Assembly: GCF_014205295.1 (NCBI RefSeq)
Contig: NZ_JACHNF010000001.1
Span: 1,488,001-1,552,000, forward strand
Length of the DNA stretch: 64,000 nucleotides
Reading direction: 5' to 3'
Origin: Kribbella solani
Lineage (GTDB): Bacteria; Actinomycetota; Actinomycetes; Propionibacteriales; Kribbellaceae
The first letter of the stretch is position 1. The number at the start of each line of letters is the position of its first letter. The translations under genes and the position numbers were made by a program. The notes under the pieces were generated by a model. The model was not told where the DNA came from. It saw only the letters and a program-made list of their open reading frames with translations, and made no database searches. Positions 62,798-64,000 of the stretch are shown piece by piece.

Positions 62798-64000
62798 GTG
62801 TCTGACCGTCTGATCGTGCGCGGAGCGCGTGAGCACAACCTGAAGGACGTCTCGGTCGACCTGCCGCGGGACGCCATGATCGTCTTCACCGGCCTGTCCG
62901 GGTCCGGGAAGTCCAGCCTGGCCTTCGACACCATCTTCGCCGAGGGCCAGCGGCGGTACGTGGAGTCGCTGTCGGCGTACGCGCGGCAGTTCCTCGGCCA
63001 GATGGACAAACCCGACGTCGACTTCATCGAGGGCCTGTCACCGGCCGTCTCGATCGACCAGAAGTCCACCTCGCGGAACCCGCGCTCCACCGTCGGCACG
63101 ATCACGGAGGTGTACGACTACCTCCGGCTGCTGTTCGCGCGGGCCGGCCGGCCGCACTGTCCGGAGTGCGGTGAGCCGATCGCCCGGCAGACCCCGCAGC
63201 AGATCGTCGACCGGGTCCTCGAGCTCGACGAGGGCACCCGGTTCCAGGTCCTGGCCCCGGTGGTCCGCGGCCGCAAGGGTGAGTACGTCGACCTGTTCCG
63301 CCAGCTGACCGGTCAGGGCTTCGCCCGGGCCCGGGTCGACGGCGAGACGATCCAGCTGACCGAGCCGCCGAAGCTGGACAAGCAGAAGAAGCACAGCATC
63401 GACGTGGTCGTCGACCGGCTGGCGGTGAAGGGCTCGGCGAAGCAGCGGCTGACCGACTCGGTCGAGACCGCGCTCGGCCTGGCCAGTGGCCTGGTCGTGC
63501 TGGACTTCGTCGACCTCCCGGCGAACGATCCGCACCGCGAGCGCCGGTTCTCCGAGAAGCTCGCCTGCCCGAACGATCACCCGCTCGCGATCGACGAGCT
63601 GGAGCCGCGGTCGTTCTCGTTCAATTCGCCGTACGGTGCCTGCCCGGCGTGCGCCGGCCTGGGTACCCGGATGGAGGTCGACCCGGAGCTGCTGGTTCCG
63701 GACCCGTCGAAGTCGCTCGACGAAGGCGCGATCCAGCCCTGGTCGGGGCAGAACGTCACCCAGTACTTCGAGCGGTTGCTGGAGGCGCTGGCGAAGGACC
63801 TGAAGTTCCGGACCAGTACGCCGTTCGGGGAACTGCCCGCGAAGGCGAAGAAGGCGCTGCTGACCGGGCACGACAAGCAGGTACACGTCTCGTACCAGAA
63901 CCGCTACGGCCGCGAGCGGTCGTACTACACGAGCTTCGAGGGCGTGATTCCGTACGTCGAGCGCCGGCACGCGGAGGCGTCCAGCGACACCGGGCGGGAG
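62798..64000 (+). CDS. uvrA: Excinuclease ABC subunit A, N-terminal part (cut by window edge)
   Basis: The damage-recognition ATPase of nucleotide excision repair; 401 codons are visible and the gene runs off the right edge. The start reads [17 protein letters not shown], followed by Walker [32 protein letters not shown] and the first zinc motif CPECGEP follow, and a later [10 protein letters not shown] begins the second cysteine pair. The GTG start follows GAGAG. An SOS-like box lies upstream. Confidence 0.95.
   Translation, partial: MSDRLIVRGAREHNLKDVSVDLPRDAMIVFTGLSGSGKSSLAFDTIFAEGQRRYVESLSAYARQFLGQMDKPDVDFIEGLSPAVSIDQKSTSRNPRSTVGTITEVYDYLRLLFARAGRPHCPECGEPIARQTPQQIVDRVLELDEGTRFQVLAPVVRGRKGEYVDLFRQLTGQGFARARVDGETIQLTEPPKLDKQKKHSIDVVVDRLAVKGSAKQRLTDSVETALGLASGLVVLDFVDLPANDPHRERRFSEKLACPNDHPLAIDELEPRSFSFNSPYGACPACAGLGTRMEVDPELLVPDPSKSLDEGAIQPWSGQNVTQYFERLLEALAKDLKFRTSTPFGELPAKAKKALLTGHDKQVHVSYQNRYGRERSYYTSFEGVIPYVERRHAEASSDTGRE

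Overview
The window is chromosomal DNA from a high-GC Gram-positive actinomycete. It carries a mycothiol gene (mshC), the Pup-proteasome genes (arc/mpa, dop, pup, prcB, prcA), a GylR-type glycerol regulator, an F420-type (DDN-like) oxidoreductase, frequent GTG starts and many ATGA/GTGA-coupled genes. Gene content and order recall, from memory, the Streptomyces coelicolor SCO1640-SCO1666 region. A Kribbella or other Propionibacteriales genome is my best guess, but this is inference. I see no transposase, integrase, phage gene or CRISPR array.

Layout. 1-8.2 kb: a cut-off ECF sigma factor, CorA, a histidine phosphatase, DUF3090 and SCO1664-like proteins, a DUF6882-like protein, mshC, an L,D-transpeptidase with a secreted partner, and a PAC2 protein. 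8.3-16.9 kb: a HAD hydrolase and a complete dipeptide/oligopeptide ABC importer with two lipoprotein receptors. 16.9-22.6 kb: an SGNH hydrolase and a membrane-anchored esterase that overlap, then a 1155-residue NACHT STAND ATPase that is a defence candidate. 22.8-31.5 kb: glycerol use (glpF-glpK-glpD with a likely operator and terminator), an unknown protein, a second glpK and gylR. The last two are separated by 0.85 kb of strongly strand-skewed tandem repeats. 31.7-35 kb: a MacB/FtsX-type exporter. 35-40 kb: a RecB-like nuclease, an M50 protease, an alpha/beta hydrolase divergent from its TetR regulator, and trmI. 40-50 kb: the proteasome region, with arc separated from dop-pup-prcBA by a five-gene block (membrane protein, ECF sigma factor and its partner, phosphotransferase, NUDIX). 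50-57 kb: an intracellular GH84 enzyme, folD behind a ZTP riboswitch, aroH, tyrA, cmk, plsC, der and tRNA-Pro(GGG). 57-64 kb: an MMPL exporter with its TetR regulator, an HtrA-like protease, a GNAT enzyme, an MBL hydrolase, and the start of uvrA.

How the genes work together. Pup ends in Gly-Gly-Glu, so it needs no deamidation and Dop probably acts mainly as a depupylase. Arc (with the C-terminal Gln-Tyr-Leu gate-opening tail) would feed pupylated proteins to the PrcB/PrcA core. The ligase PafA is not in the window. GlpF imports glycerol, GlpK phosphorylates it and GlpD oxidises it to dihydroxyacetone phosphate. GylR is the probable regulator. folD is controlled by an RNA that senses ZTP, a sign of 10-formyl-THF shortage.

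The most notable non-genic features are the ZTP riboswitch, several perfect long palindromes (5.33-5.43, 22.69, 30.45 and 38.10 kb), and five families of intergenic tandem repeats. All coordinates and translations were read by eye; no database search was run.
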